Assembly (NCBI GenBank): GCA_948099385.1
Contig: CANUEZ040000116.1
Span: 11,042,001 to 11,106,000, forward strand
Length of the DNA stretch: 64,000 bases
Origin: Fasciola hepatica
Lineage: Eukaryota; Platyhelminthes; Trematoda; Plagiorchiida; Fasciolidae
Direction: 5' to 3'
Positions 25,160-37,646 of this stretch are shown here, piece by piece (the first letter of the stretch is position 1; each line of letters opens with the position of its first letter). Position numbers and translations under genes: made by a program. The notes beneath the pieces are model-generated. The model did no database searches. It had not been told where the DNA came from and worked only from the letters and a program-made list of their open reading frames with translations.

Positions 25160-25985
25160 GTCTTAAACAAATCGTTTGGAGTTACACGTACCTTGAACAG
25201 TCAGATATTGTGCAATTGATGATGCAGTCATTTTTGGTTTAGCTGATGACGTCGTAATCATAAACTGATTATTCATCGCCCTTTAAATCCACACCAGAAT
25301 AAGTCCATTCATTCTGTGATGTAACTGTCTCTCTGTTCTACTCCTGCAAACGGCTGAGCATCGACGCATGAACGGATAGGCACAGTATAATTTGGCGCAA
25401 AGGGGCATTGGCTCTCTCACCGACGGTGATGGTATCCGTGTGGTAGTGAAGACGACGGCCGGATCATCTGCGCGGTAATTGCATGTGGCGACTGAATTCA
25501 AGAGTCGACTAACTAGCTGGCTGACCTCATTACCTTTGAATGATATTTTTTTCATTACTTCCAAATTCCCAGCGATAGATAGCTTCGGAATAAGAGGATT
25601 TTCCACGGAGTACTGCAGAATAGACCCTATTTGATAACTACTGAACAGCTAAGTTGTGGTTAACTTTTCATATTCACCGGCTAATGTCTTCTCTGAATAG
25701 TTCACGTGCTCTATCAGATGACGTTCGACGAAGACCGATCCCATATGTTCTAGGCACAAAGGTCATGGAATACAAATATTGTCCAGTCCACGTGTTTTCG
25801 GTGGCTTGATCACCTAATCTATCGATCTCGTCAGTGAGACATGGAATGTGATTGTTTCCTACTCCGCGCTTTATCCACCTAATGCTTAACTTATCTACAT
25901 GGCTGTGCTTTTTACTGATAGTGGTGGATATGTCATTAACGAAGCGGCGGTACAGACCACGTCTTGAAATGTCTTGTAGTAATTA
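25160..25985 (-). mobile_element. Penelope-like element: RT end and GIY-YIG endonuclease
   Basis: On the minus strand 25979-25682 is open for about 100 codons. It reads YRRFVNDIS (palm YVDD box with D changed to N), then TWTGQYLYSMTFVPR and RTSSDRARELF, the conserved block after the PLE RT catalytic site. The next frame (25606-25283) has SFKGNEVSQLVSR, then IPSPSVREP, then SRTERQLHHRM, the PLE linker and the start of the GIY-YIG endonuclease (usual YVGRTERQL). The endonuclease tail decays to about 25165. The RT N-terminal half and palm motifs upstream are absent, so it is 5'-truncated and inactive. It fills the spacer of the 259-bp inverted repeat. Confidence 0.8.
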
Positions 25986-26299
25986 ATGTTCTAAATGACC
26001 AACAAAAATAACCACCACAATAAGTGTGACCAAAATTACAAGCTCGTGCCATCTATCTGCCTTTTTTTGAGGGAAGAGAAGCCCATGTTTTTATGTAGAA
26101 GACTACAAATTGTTTCAGTTCATCAGCATGCAATCCATTTTCAGTTCGTTCTCTTCAGTAGTGAGACAAATGTTGTATATAGTCTCGTGAAGCGAAGTAT
26201 TGGTGAAAAGAAAACTCATATTCATCATAAAAACCTCTTTATGCATTAGTTTCCGAAGTTTCCGGGGCAGCCAACTCATCTGCAGTATCACTTACAACC

Positions 26300-26558
26300 C
26301 AATAAACATGAATTTGCTTAATTGTGCTTAGGCTCCAACCATTTTCTACGATAAAACCCAAACAAAGCAAAGAGCGTAATTGGCCCACCAGTTTGCCTCG
26401 GTCCTCCTGACGAAACATTTTGTATCCCTATCATTCTTGTTCCTTACCACCACATGTCACTCTCTTCAATTTTGTCTCAAATTTTAATCATTCTACTGAT
26501 AATACAAACCCACAATGATTGTAGTATGCACGTGTGCAGAAAGTAACGAACTGATCAA
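26300..26558 (-). repeat. right arm of 259-bp inverted repeat
   Basis: Reverse complement of 24888-25146. It starts at CAATAAACATG and ends at CTGATCAA, about 98 percent identical by eye. The arm lies between the PLE fragment and a CR1-like RT fragment on the same strand as the PLE. Confidence 0.92.
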
Positions 26559-26589
26559 CGACCTATTTATTCCATACCGTATCAGTGAA

Positions 26590-26800
26590 TATCTCTGAAA
26601 TGAGAATTCTTAGTGTGTTATCGAACCAAGCATTTGGTAGTTTACACATCCATCGATTGATTAGAACGAAGAATAAGAGCGGCCCCATGTGAACACTTTT
26701 CATTGAAGCTGGTAATCGTTTAGGCAGACCTTCAACTGGAGTGAAACCTTTAGCAAATTCTCAATTTGTTATAACGGTCGTGTGTTTTGAGCAGGTATTT
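26590..26800 (-). mobile_element. CR1-like LINE RT palm fragment
   Basis: The minus strand reads, without a stop, VEGLPKRLP, then SVHMGPLLFFVLIN, then CKLPNAW. The core GPLLF..LIN is the conserved RT motif 'GVPQGS.LGPLLF.LYIND' of CR1/jockey-type LINEs. Only this motif is preserved; the ADD box that should follow at lower coordinates is cut off by the inverted-repeat arm ending at 26558. It is an inactive remnant, and the clade assignment is tentative. Confidence 0.5.
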
Positions 26801-27721
26801 TTGCTATTTGTACTGCACTTTTCTATCGATTTATTCTTTGACAGAATACACTCGGTTTAGGGTTAATAATCCGTACATGTGCGATAATAGGTGACTAGAA
26901 AAAGCCATGCTCAGGGCGAATAATCTTCGATCTGTTGAGCTTAAATGTACCACAAAAACGAATTTCACGCAACTAAACGTTTGTGCCAAATATTCCACTT
27001 TCCACATAGTAGTACCGTGTGATATTGTATCACATCAAGGGGCGTAAGCTACGCGAAACTGTCTAGGGGAACAAATACGAGATCAGCCGCCAAGATTATT
27101 TTAAATGTGAATAATTAAAAGCGGCCTCATTGATTTTCACCTTCCTTTCCTAGTAACTAAGCAGTTCTCTTGAATTGTTTCAGGGACATGGGAAATCATT
27201 CTTTCTCTAAACCGATCAAACTTTCAAGGATTTCTCAGAGCTCAGAATCCTACTATGTTGAACCAAATGTTCACAACGACGGCGGTTAGAATGGTCGGCA
27301 CTATGCATAAAACAACTGAGAAAGGTAACAGCGTGTAACCCATATCAATGCATTTTTGGTGAACCACCATGTTTCCAAAGTTTTGCGGAAACGGCGTCAC
27401 TCAAACGAGTTTTATTCAGATCCCCTGAGTCATAGAGAAGTCGAATGCATTCATTATGAAACAGTGAAGTTACTGGTAGATTACATCGGATCATCTGTCA
27501 CATCTGAAAGCCTGCACAGCAATTCTCGCATTTACTCGGAACACGTCATGTTTATTACCCACGTACAATCTTGAAAAGCCTACCATCTGCGCGTCGATGG
27601 TAATTCCATTTCATACAAACTTCAGTGTCAATAAATGGCCAAAGTTTGTAGGTAAAATCAGTCTAAACCAGCATGTGGCATCCGGAAAATCATTTCGTTT
27701 GACGAATTTCTGTCCACATAC

Positions 27722-27792
27722 CTGATGTAACGGGGTGAGACCGTCCTCCTTGGACATGTTTGGATTGGAACCATGTTCGAGGAGGTACCTGA
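27722..27792 (-). CDS. ankyrin exon A, MYPT-family PP1 regulatory subunit
   Basis: This 71-nt exon has the acceptor CTTGTTTCAG and the donor GTATGT. It starts with two bases completing a codon of a missing upstream exon and ends in phase 0. It encodes RYLLEHGSNPN, then EDGLTPLHQ, the end of the first and start of the second ankyrin repeat. 'EDGLTALHQ' is the matching family segment in PPP1R16, and 'VDGLTALHQ' in PPP1R12A. Joining to exon B restores LHQ-ACIN in frame. The N-terminal exon, which should carry the PP1-binding RVxF motif (for example KVRF or RVKF), was not found at higher coordinates and may lie beyond 64 kb or be too diverged to see. Confidence 0.88.
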
Positions 27793-29267
27793 CTGAAACA
27801 AGAGAAACAGATACAAGAGAAGTGGTCAGATTTTATTTGCACATCAGTGGTTTGATTTTTTAGCAGACTGTATCACACAGCAACTCAGTTGCCACGCCGT
27901 CTGACAGCAATGAATAGAACAGAGAATTGCACACGCAGAGCATGTGTAAGTATTCGAGCATGCCAGACTAGCCTCTAGAACTGAATCGAAAATAACACTG
28001 ACAAATCTCGTATGGTAAGTGCTTCTATGTGTGACGGCCTAAATGTAGAGATCCATGCATCTAGACACACTTTTTATCCTGAAATGTAACTCTAGAAAAT
28101 AAAAATAAACTGACTGCTCTTCAGATACACGTTTTCATGAAGCGTAAACTGATGAAGAGGAAATTCCAAGCGATTGGATTGTCAAAATGGATTTATATCA
28201 GAGTGAACACGATGAAAACGCAGCCCCAAAAGGAAAGGCATAAAAGCTTTTCACTGTTCATCGTTTGGTACAAATAAGGATCAGTTCTTATCGAAAATTA
28301 GTCGTATATCGCACGTGAAGTTGCAATCATTTGGTCGATGAACCAATGTTTGGACATCCGATGAACCTCACTACTAAAAGATGAATAGTTCGATTTTCAT
28401 TTACAGAATTAAAATGAATATTGGTCTGAAGGAGGACTTCTGGAGAGTTTTTATACTTGGGGTAGCGTTGAATAGCACCTGACATAAGGATTGAGGTGTG
28501 TTGTGGTACAGTGATTATTTTTATCAATACTAATTTGCTTGCAACTGAAAATGTAATTATTGAGTTGCCTTTTATTTACAGTCACAAAATTTTCACGACA
28601 CTTAATGATTTTTTGAACAGTGTGCATTTGTTGCCCAAATGATTTTGTTTATGTGAGAGAAAACAATTTGGGTATTTTTCTTCTGAAATAACAAGGATTA
28701 TGGATAGCAAAATATTCTTCTCATTCGCTCAGTTCCGGTCAAAAAGTGACAAAGCCATTTCAGGGATATCGCTACGAAGGAGTTAATTGCTAAATGAAAC
28801 TCATGAGCCATGTGAAACCTAAAAAAGAACTGACTGAAATTTATTTGTAAGCTGACGCATTTGGAAAAGCAGAACAACAAATCTTCATCCAGTTTTACCA
28901 TTAATAAATGGGTTACACTGCAACAGTGGCATTTTAGGCGTTTATGAATGAGATGCTTGAATCCTTATTTGGAATTTATATGCAGAGCCCTCAGGCGTAC
29001 TCATGAGGTTGCACGAATGATTGATGAATCTTCTGTAATCTACATTCCCTAGATTAGTCAAGTACCAGAACTGGTACTGCAAGTTCCACTGAAAAATTAC
29101 AACTCTGCACTAGATTCCGTATGGTATAAGATCGCTAAGATTTCATATTTTCAGCCACCATTTGGATTTTTCATTCGAAAGTCTAGCTAATGTTCGAGTG
29201 GGATAGTCGGAGATATTCTCATTATTAGAAAAAGAGCAATAGTCCCAGTGTAGAATGTTTATTGATG

Positions 29268-29313
<46 letters not shown>

Positions 29314-32300
29314 TACTATTACTACTATAATAATAATATTTGCAGTGGTGGTAGTCAAAATCGTTGATGTTTTTCAATAAGTCAGTACCAATATGTGTGG
29401 TCATTGTGGTCACAGCTTTGGTAGAGGAAGTACAAATAGTTGAAGATGTTGAAAGTTTCAAACATCATCGAAATCAGCGAACGCAGCTACAGTGATGCTA
29501 GGTAGGTAAAAGCCGAAGTCGCACAGAGTGGATAAGCACCTAATCCGTCGTCACAGATATCAAAAAGAATCAAAACTAGGGAAAGCACTGTAATCAACGG
29601 AATGGCTGGACAAGGGAATCTGTACCTCTAGACAACCTATCCGCATCCCGTAGATCTCGATTTTATCATCCAACGGCGTTTGCAATACACCTATATTCTG
29701 ACTGAACAACATACCGCTGACTGAAAATTGATTACCTTCAAAAGCATCTATTTCAAGGAACAGTTATTTTGAGATTCGCATGGTTTCTGTGCTATATTTA
29801 TGACTGTCTTATAAATGAAACACATTGTAACCCACAGATGGGTATTTGTTTGATTTAACTACTCGTGTATCAGAAGACTGCTTGGCGTTCGTTATAACCA
29901 TAATAATCAATTATCCCAAACGAAATTGACGTTTTGAAGTTCGCCACATATAGATAAATCGATCATAATCGAATCACGGTCATGACGTACTCAAAACTTC
30001 TTGAAGAAAAATGTGCTAAAGGAAATATTCAATAAAGTCACGTATGCTGTTTTGTCCAAAGCAAACTGCGTTTACTTTTGACGTCATGGTATCTCGCACA
30101 GCTGTGATCCAGGATCAAGGACTATCAGAACGGGTTCTAGAACGATGGAATGCTGTCACCAGGCTCGTACTTAAAACTTAACGTAATAAGCAGCTATCAA
30201 GGAGAAAATACGCTCATATTGGATACTTAGCTTACTTGAGTGGACTTACTAAACTTCTACCCTCGTTCAGACTTTCACAATCTATAACAACTTGAAAACT
30301 GACCAGTATATTCGTCCTTGTACGCATCTTTTGTTTGTATCCCCTCAGTAAATGTGCACACCAATGACGACCAATGTCAGTTCTGAATAAGATATTTTCC
30401 CTAGTCAAGTAGAAGATTGCAAGGCGAAGTTTGTTTACCAAATGAATTATGGACCAAAATTCTGTAATTTGATGAAACGGAACAAGTCGCACCACGGGGA
30501 AAAGTAGGTTTACATAGATTTCAGGAATCAGTATCTGTTTACTGAAGGTTTTTCGAAGAAAACAGCAGTAATATTTTGTTGTACGAGTTCTACTTAATGT
30601 TATCTGTGATCTGAGGGGCGAAGCTTGCCGTTAGAACACCGTAATATAAGGTTTATCCACTTACGTCTCTAATGTCACGTGGATGATTTCTTGCAGTCAC
30701 GGGTAATTATTTTGGCTTCGGGTCATCTAATCATTTGACAGCTACGACCTAGGCGATAAATCACCGAGTGTTGGAATCTGAGAGCATCAAACTGGTCCAC
30801 TGAAACTGGTTCCTTCAAAAGTTGGGCCCGACCGTCAAACTGAGGGAGGGAAATCGGATAAACTGGGTAGATATCTGCGGAGTATGACCTTGTTTCTCTC
30901 CTATTCCGCTGGAAAGAGGATTAATCCGCTTATCTAACATAATCCAGTTTACGACCGTCGGTGACTTGAGCAACGGGATGAACAATTCTGTTTCATCGGA
31001 CTTTAGAATTTACGTTGAGCTCCAGTGAATAAGAAAAGGCTTTTCAAAAAGAGTAGTATCGTGTTGTACCTGGATGAGAGGAAAAAATCTCGTCGGAAAC
31101 TCTCTCCATCCTTGCACGCTACTTTCGATTCAAATGCCCAATTTGTTCTGATTGCTGTTGGCAACTTCGAATGATGGCCAAAAAACGTGTAATTCATTCC
31201 CAAATACAGTAAAATATTACGAATATGCTAGGCTGAGTTTACGTTAGTCATGGCTATACGATCAAATAAGACTCGAGAACCTTGTGAAATTTTGGCTTTC
31301 CAAAAATAAGACGTCCGCTTTACCAACCTCTCTTATGTTGATAAGATGCTAACTTACAATCCGTGAAACCAATACCAAATATTATATATGCTTTTCTGTA
31401 TTGATCTACATATGTATTTATTCTCGATAAAACGATTGAAGAACATGATTCGGAAGTAGTTTTGATGAACAGTAAATATCAGCGTTGAGAACTTGCCTGT
31501 GTTCACTGGGGCTGACAATAGTACAGTTGCAGCAAACTGCACTATGTAACTGCTGGGTATATGCAATCAATTTTGCATAAAAACACTTTCGTGAGAAGCG
31601 TGTTACTCGTTGGCCTATTTAACCGTAGAGCGCCGTAGTAACAGAAAGATCGACTATGAAGCTGACCACATCAACCAAGCACGATGTAAAACGATAGGGA
31701 CAATGTCCGTAAGCAGGGAAAAATCCTATCTGGCTATGAAGCAAACAGTATCTAACGGTCAAAACAGCAGATCTCAACAGAGCCGCAGAACAAAGAAACG
31801 TAACAGGAATTAACCGTCTTGAATACAATAATATATTGGCGAGTGTGCTATGAATGGATATCAAAATGAAGAATCGATAGACCGCAGGTACGTGGCAAAA
31901 CAGTGATTAAAATGAGCAAGTTGCAGAGGGAGTGACCTTGGTGAAAAGTGGGTTCGAACAGTTCCATTTCAATTAGCTGCACATACCTTGATTTTATGGC
32001 TTGGTGGACGTACAGGCAATGTTGAATGTGATGCGTACGAGTGTCGGATAAGCACATTTTGTGCTCGTACAAGATAGCATTACAGCAGAACCATATAATT
32101 TTATATGTACCATAACGAGCAAGTAGTGGTGACGTTTTACGACAATAACCCTTTTGATCTGCTTGTACGCGATGAATAGTCATGCTCAAAATTCAGGCAA
32201 AACTATATTTTTGCTACTACCAGTGGGCCACAACCAAGACTTAAAATGAACCTATGAGGGAAAATGGAACAAAATTAGGCTACAATAAAACGTTATTCAG

Positions 32301-35300
32301 AACACAGTGTTCATACACGGTATCAAACCTGTGGTTGAACTGTGTTTTTTATAATTTCCCACATTGTCATCGGCCGGATGTCCATCATGTAGGTGATGAA
32401 ATGATTCTTTATCATATGAACCATCAAATGTCGCACTTTTGACTCCAGAGGCCAGTGTGTAGATAGCCCTTTGACCGGCCTTTTGGAAGAGAAAACTTTT
32501 TACGATACCACTGCGATACTAAAAAGTAACTGTATGAACTGGACCTTGAAGTTGCGCGTTCATTCTCAAGACTTGCAGCAAATAATTAACAGACAAATCA
32601 TCCTGCATAATTTTATATACAAACCACCCATAAAACAAAGCATAAAGCGTCATACTGAAGAACTATTACCAACCCAGATGACTTTCGTTGAATTCCGAAA
32701 CTTTTTCAATCATAATGTTGAAGATTTTCTCTACATTCTAGGCTTCTCTAACTGAAGTCCACCAACAAATTTAAAGGTGTTTTATTCCGATCTAAATCAG
32801 TATTGGAGGTTGGTGTGATATATCGACTTTCGGCGTGAAAGATTTTCGGGGGACATTCATACACCAAATGACATTATTCTGGGCCTTTTACGTCTCGTCA
32901 TATACCAAACACTCATACGACATACAAACGCATCGCCGAAATGACAGGCCTCGTGATTTGAATCCCTTGATGAAACCAATACGTGCCCTCATTTGTTGGG
33001 CTTGCAGTGCAGCCTTTGTATCATGTGAAATAAGCCACATTGAAAATTGTCACTACCTTGTGTCTGACAGGGAGACAGCCTGAGAACACTGTCGCGCTAG
33101 ACTGGGGCAGGCATTTCCTGCAGTGTATTTGGTCGTAATGCATATGAGATCGTTCCATTCATTCGATTTTCTAGGTCTTCTTCCTCTGAACTACGTACTT
33201 CGGATAGTTTTTCTATGATTTATACAATAAATAATGCTCTAATTCGCGATAAAATATTGAACAAGGTATAACCAGAATGATTCAAGATCACAAAACGTTT
33301 TGATGCCCTTTGAGTAGGTGCCGATAAAATTCTGTTTCAGAGGATCTTTTCATCACTATCCTCATAATAATGTAAGCGGTTAACGAAGTGCGCTCAAATG
33401 ACCTTGAAGCCAACGCTCATACTGATGCGAACTAGAATTTCCTTTTTTGGTAAGTTTGGCAATCATTGTTAAAAAGTCTTTTCTGCCACATATATCGTCG
33501 AATTGCCAATTATGAAGTGATTCCTCTCAACCTTATAATGTAGGTAAAACTATGAAAAATATATTGGCCGGAAAAATGGCTTCTGCCAAATTATTCGAAC
33601 AGTTTACCTATTTAGATATAACCTAGATTAAACTATGTGGTCCTGATAATCAGATTGATTATATTTCCACACCGTGCTAACAGATGCTCCTTTTTTCGGA
33701 GGGTTTCACCCTGGCAACCAAAGTAAAACAAATTAAACTGTCCATGGCGTAGCAAAGAATCAAAGCAAATTGAACAAAACTTTGAATACAGTGGTATCAT
33801 TGCCGGATGACCTGATGTACCTCAATTGAGTCATGGAGATGAAAATATACACTGGATAATTTTTCTTATGCATCACGATCGACACTACCAGTAGTCTTGT
33901 TTCCAACTTCTATATTCTCTTTACAATAACGTTCTTTTAGCAAGGTGCTAGGTGTTTACACCAGAACATTTTTGATTCATCAGCGAACAGGCGGATGATT
34001 CTAGAAGATTTGCACGTATTCACACCAAAATATATCGGCCGGTTCCGAAAACATTTTAAACCACGCTGCCGTGGAACGGGTGCAAGCACTAAATTTAACA
34101 TCTCGTTTTGAAAATCAATCAATCAATTAAATCAGGCATACACAGTGCAGTTGCACTAACAGTGCAATAGATAGCCAGCGAAGCATTCAAGACATCAGTA
34201 GCAAAGTTTCAAGATAATCCCACTAAATTGGTACGATGTCATTTAGGACAACGGTAATTTTGTCAAATGTTGGTAAGGAAATAGATTGCTTTAGACAGAC
34301 TAACAATTTTCACTTGGTATTTTCTTTAGTTCAGGTGGTAATTAAATAATGTCACACATTCCACAAATCGTCCTATTGTTTGTAAGGTGATCTTGATACT
34401 CATGCATTCACTCTGTGATTTCCAGAGGACATTTCAACAAGTCAGAGACAAAAGACACACGAATAATGCATATATCACCTCCACTCATCCGATCTGAATA
34501 ACTTAGTTCAACCTAGCACGTATCTGCATCGCTTTCAGAATAGTTAACTCGTAAATGGAAGCTAATTGTGAAGAGTCTCGCATTCAGGTTTTATCAGTCT
34601 CCAATCTTAACGGTTAAATCGGTAAACATACGGGCATCGAGAGCAACAAAATCCCAAAGAGAATGAAACTCTTAACCAGAACACGAAGGACGAACAGTGG
34701 TCAAAAGGTTATCGTGGTGCACTTCAGACTCTTCTGTCCCAGATTCAAATATACTCGCACCACGGCCGTTCACTTTCCAATTATGTCGGTTTAAGCTGGC
34801 TGCGAACACATTCGTGTTCGATTATTCGATGAAAGCAAGGAAGCAGGAGAAAAAAGAATAGTGAGGAAGTTCAAAAAAAGTCATAGCTGAAAGTATGTTT
34901 TCGGTGAATTCATTCTGAGACCATTACAATCACTCTTATTAAAACATTTGTCCAGAAATGTTGTAAAAGTGTCTGGCTATTTGTGTATTAGGAGGTGGGG
35001 GTGGGGGGCAGGTGATTTAATCATGTTCCACCGAAAAATTCGCACAGATGGCTGAATTATGTAACGGATGATAACCAGCTGGCGTCGGCACCATGCTTAT
35101 GTGTGATGCAGTTGACTCTTGGTCATGAGAGCTTGAGTGCTAGAACTAACTTTCGCTGCGCGCTAAGCCTACGTTTTGAGTGGACGATGAAAACTGACCA
35201 GGAAGTTCCTGGAGTAAAAGGTATAATGGCTGTTAACAGGCGTGGCAGGATGCGATAGAGAACTTCAACGGCTGATGGAGTGATTTACGAGTGCTCGGTT

Positions 35301-35640
35301 TCTACCATAGTTTGTGACGTTCCTCTGTGCGTTTCGATGACTACCTTAAAGCCTAACTCACACTAGCTGCAGCACACGTGTATATTAAATGGTAGACACC
35401 CGTAAATGGGATTAACCGACAAGTATTTTACCTTTTGTGATGAGTTATTTGTGATTTCACTAAGTCGCATCTATTTTTGACGGCTTTGTACAAACACCTT
35501 CACAAACTACTTTTATGAATTAGTTTCTACGTGAAACTAATTGTAACGACTTGATGGTGAAATCACTGAAAAACACACGTTTATTCTTATTTTTTAGTTT
35601 CTTATTTACTTACGTTTTGCTATGTGATGCCAGTACGGCA
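27793..35640. other. no recognisable gene
   Basis: About 7.8 kb with only short, unrelated frames (60-113 codons, often overlapping on both strands) and no retroelement domain I can name. A (TTA)n tract at 29270-29340 is listed separately. A G-rich run lies near 34990-35009. If the ankyrin gene extends upstream, this would be intron 5' of exon A. Confidence 0.35.
29270..29340. repeat. (TTA)n microsatellite
   Basis: A trinucleotide TTA run of about 45 bases continues into TAC/TAA variants, then switches to AAT units. It explains the poly-isoleucine and poly-asparagine frames on the minus strand, which are not genes. Confidence 0.95.
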
Positions 35641-35648
35641 TTTCAGCA

Positions 35649-35814
35649 GGGAAGTAGAAGCCATTTACAATACACTAGCTGCTGAAAATGATCGGCGGAA
35701 GTGGTTGCAGCGAGATACGAACCCGGAAGAGAGGGGTCTAAAGGTCATCATGATGAAAGCCCGGCGGCCGCCACAGCCAATTTCCTGTTTAATATCTGCA
35801 TGCCGGATCAGCTG
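35649..35814 (+). other. candidate exon or element fragment, function unknown
   Basis: This stretch is clearly more GC-rich than its surroundings. It is open in one plus frame, with a charged segment (ENDRRKWLQRDTNPEERG) and then KARRPPQPIS. An acceptor-like TTTCAGCAG precedes it and a donor-like GTAAAT follows at 35815. I do not recognise the protein. The minus strand is also open over much of the span, which weakens the case. The 300 bases after it are T-rich and include CATGGTGCTGATTAGCATGG, so a retroelement ORF end plus 3' UTR is an alternative. Confidence 0.3.
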
Positions 35815-35819
35815 GTAAA

Positions 35820-37588
35820 TACTTCAGAATATGGTTTCTAATGTCTATGTAGATCTGATATTGTTCTTATTGATCTCCCATCAATTCTGTTCCCGACTTA
35901 TTTCCCAATGTTTTATTATTTATTCCTTTGTCTATTCTTTCTTTTACTTTCCTACTATTGTATGATACCGCCGTTTACCCTAAATGTCCATTCTGATTTG
36001 TTGTTATTATTATGTTTCGTTACGTAACCAAATGTTGTACTGGTGAAATATTTAACTCTGCCCATGGTGCTGATTAGCATGGGATGAAAATAGCAATGCT
36101 CTGAGTTGACTTGAGTTACTCATCTGTTATAATTCGCAAAATGTAGTTGAAAAAATTAGTCACCAAGACACCAGTAAGAAATTTGGGAGCAAATGTGTTG
36201 AATACAAAATATACGAGTATTTATTGTCAACAAGCTACATTATATTGTCAAACCCCTAAAAGTGCAATATCCGAGATGGATTACACCCTTCGATCCTGTT
36301 ATCCATTTGCATGATCATAGCGGTCCTAACTCAAACGCAATTTATCGTAGGTGGTTGCTAGAAAAAATATTTTCTCATCACACTTTTGCTCACTAGGTTC
36401 TCTATGGTGTAGCATAACAAAGGGTCGACATTGATAATGTTGTGTAAACTATTGCTCCTAACAACTGTTCAACGGGGATCAGCAAACAGTCGAAGATTTG
36501 TGATTTCCCCCACCTTGACAATTCAGTCTGCAGTTGATAAGCCCGAGATTATTAGAATTTTGAGTATGGCTAATTTATGAACTATAGAGAGTAAAATTAA
36601 TCTGTCACAAAACATTTATATCCGATCTGCCTTGTGCCATCTTAGAAGAAGAAACAAAAACAAACACGAAGCAATTCAAAAACAATTTGTGACTTATCAG
36701 AAGACCAGGGAAAAACTTTTGGTGTAGTTCGAATACATATCGCACACATCAAGGTCACGTAAATGTGCGGCGTTATATATTTGCTTGTTTTCAGTGGTGA
36801 TGAAGTCAAATAACGTAAGCGGCTCCAATCTCTTGTTAGTCTTTCAGAGATTTTCAAAACCATGAGCTTCGGAGAATTATAACCTCATCAATTACTCATA
36901 CACGATTTAAATGTGATCCCGAAATAATTTTCAGTTTTTATAAAGAATGTTACTGTAGCTATCCTTGAACTGGAACTTGAGAAACTGAGTTAGAATGACC
37001 ATAGAAAACACGATAGCTGGTTGTTTGAACCATACCTTAAGAGGACCTCTTCCAAAAAGCTGTAAAATGAGATGCAGGAGAATTTCAAACCAACACCTAA
37101 TGCACTAAACAATTAGGAATCAATCCATCAATATGATCTCAGTTCGAGTGCGGATAATTATTGAATTATTTACTCGTTAATTTCAGTACATATTCATTCA
37201 CATTTCTGGGTTGATGAAATACATAATATGATGGATTTATTGCCATTATTTTCAAAATCCCATTATTGGAAGGCCATAGCTCTGAAATTATTTTTACCTC
37301 CTAATCACGGAGTGGTAGGTTTAAGTAGCGTAAACCGTTTGTCTCGGGGGCGGAATTGCTAAGTATTGGAAAAGTATTTTAGAAACCTTGAGATCCAGGG
37401 CAAATCTACACTGCGGATTATAAAAACCGCCTGTTTCTTAATCTCATTCAGAGGAGTGGAAACAAAGTGTCATCCACTGATATTCATCTATTCCAAAAAA
37501 ATTCTCCCATCAGTGTCCACGTCCGGCCTAAAGTAAAATGTAAATAAAGAAATAATATATAATTGGAAATCAACGATTATTTCGTGTT

Positions 37589-37591
<3 letters not shown>
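35820..37591. other. no recognisable gene
   Basis: AT-rich sequence following the GC-rich block. One near-palindromic word, CCATGGTGCTGATTAGCATGG, lies near 36062-36082. Nothing else can be supported. Confidence 0.3.

Positions 37592-37644
<53 letters not shown>
37592..37644. repeat. (TA)n microsatellite
   Basis: An uninterrupted AT/TA dinucleotide run of about 53 bases, the longest in the window. Confidence 0.95.

Positions 37645-37646
<2 letters not shown>

Larger units (their letters stand above)
13906..27721 (-). other. 13.8-kb intron between ankyrin exons A and B
   Basis: The donor is at 27721/27720 (GTATGT) and the acceptor at 13907/13906. This very large intron contains three RTE-like fragments, a PLE fragment, a CR1-like fragment, a 259-bp inverted repeat, a (TA)n tract and a tRNA-like sequence, annotated separately. 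Between them (13.9-16.7, 17.7-19.2, 20.2-21.9 and 23.6-24.9 kb) I see no further exon with family similarity. One 74-codon plus-strand frame (20443-20667) sits behind an acceptor-like TTATGCAG but has no donor and no known motif. Confidence 0.7.

Noticed and set aside
27356..27574. RTE thumb-like YIGSSVTS segment on the plus strand
   Set aside because: Too short, with no neighbouring RTE blocks in order.
29143..29461. Poly-Ile and poly-Asn open frames on the minus strand
   Set aside because: These are translations of the (TTA)n microsatellite.
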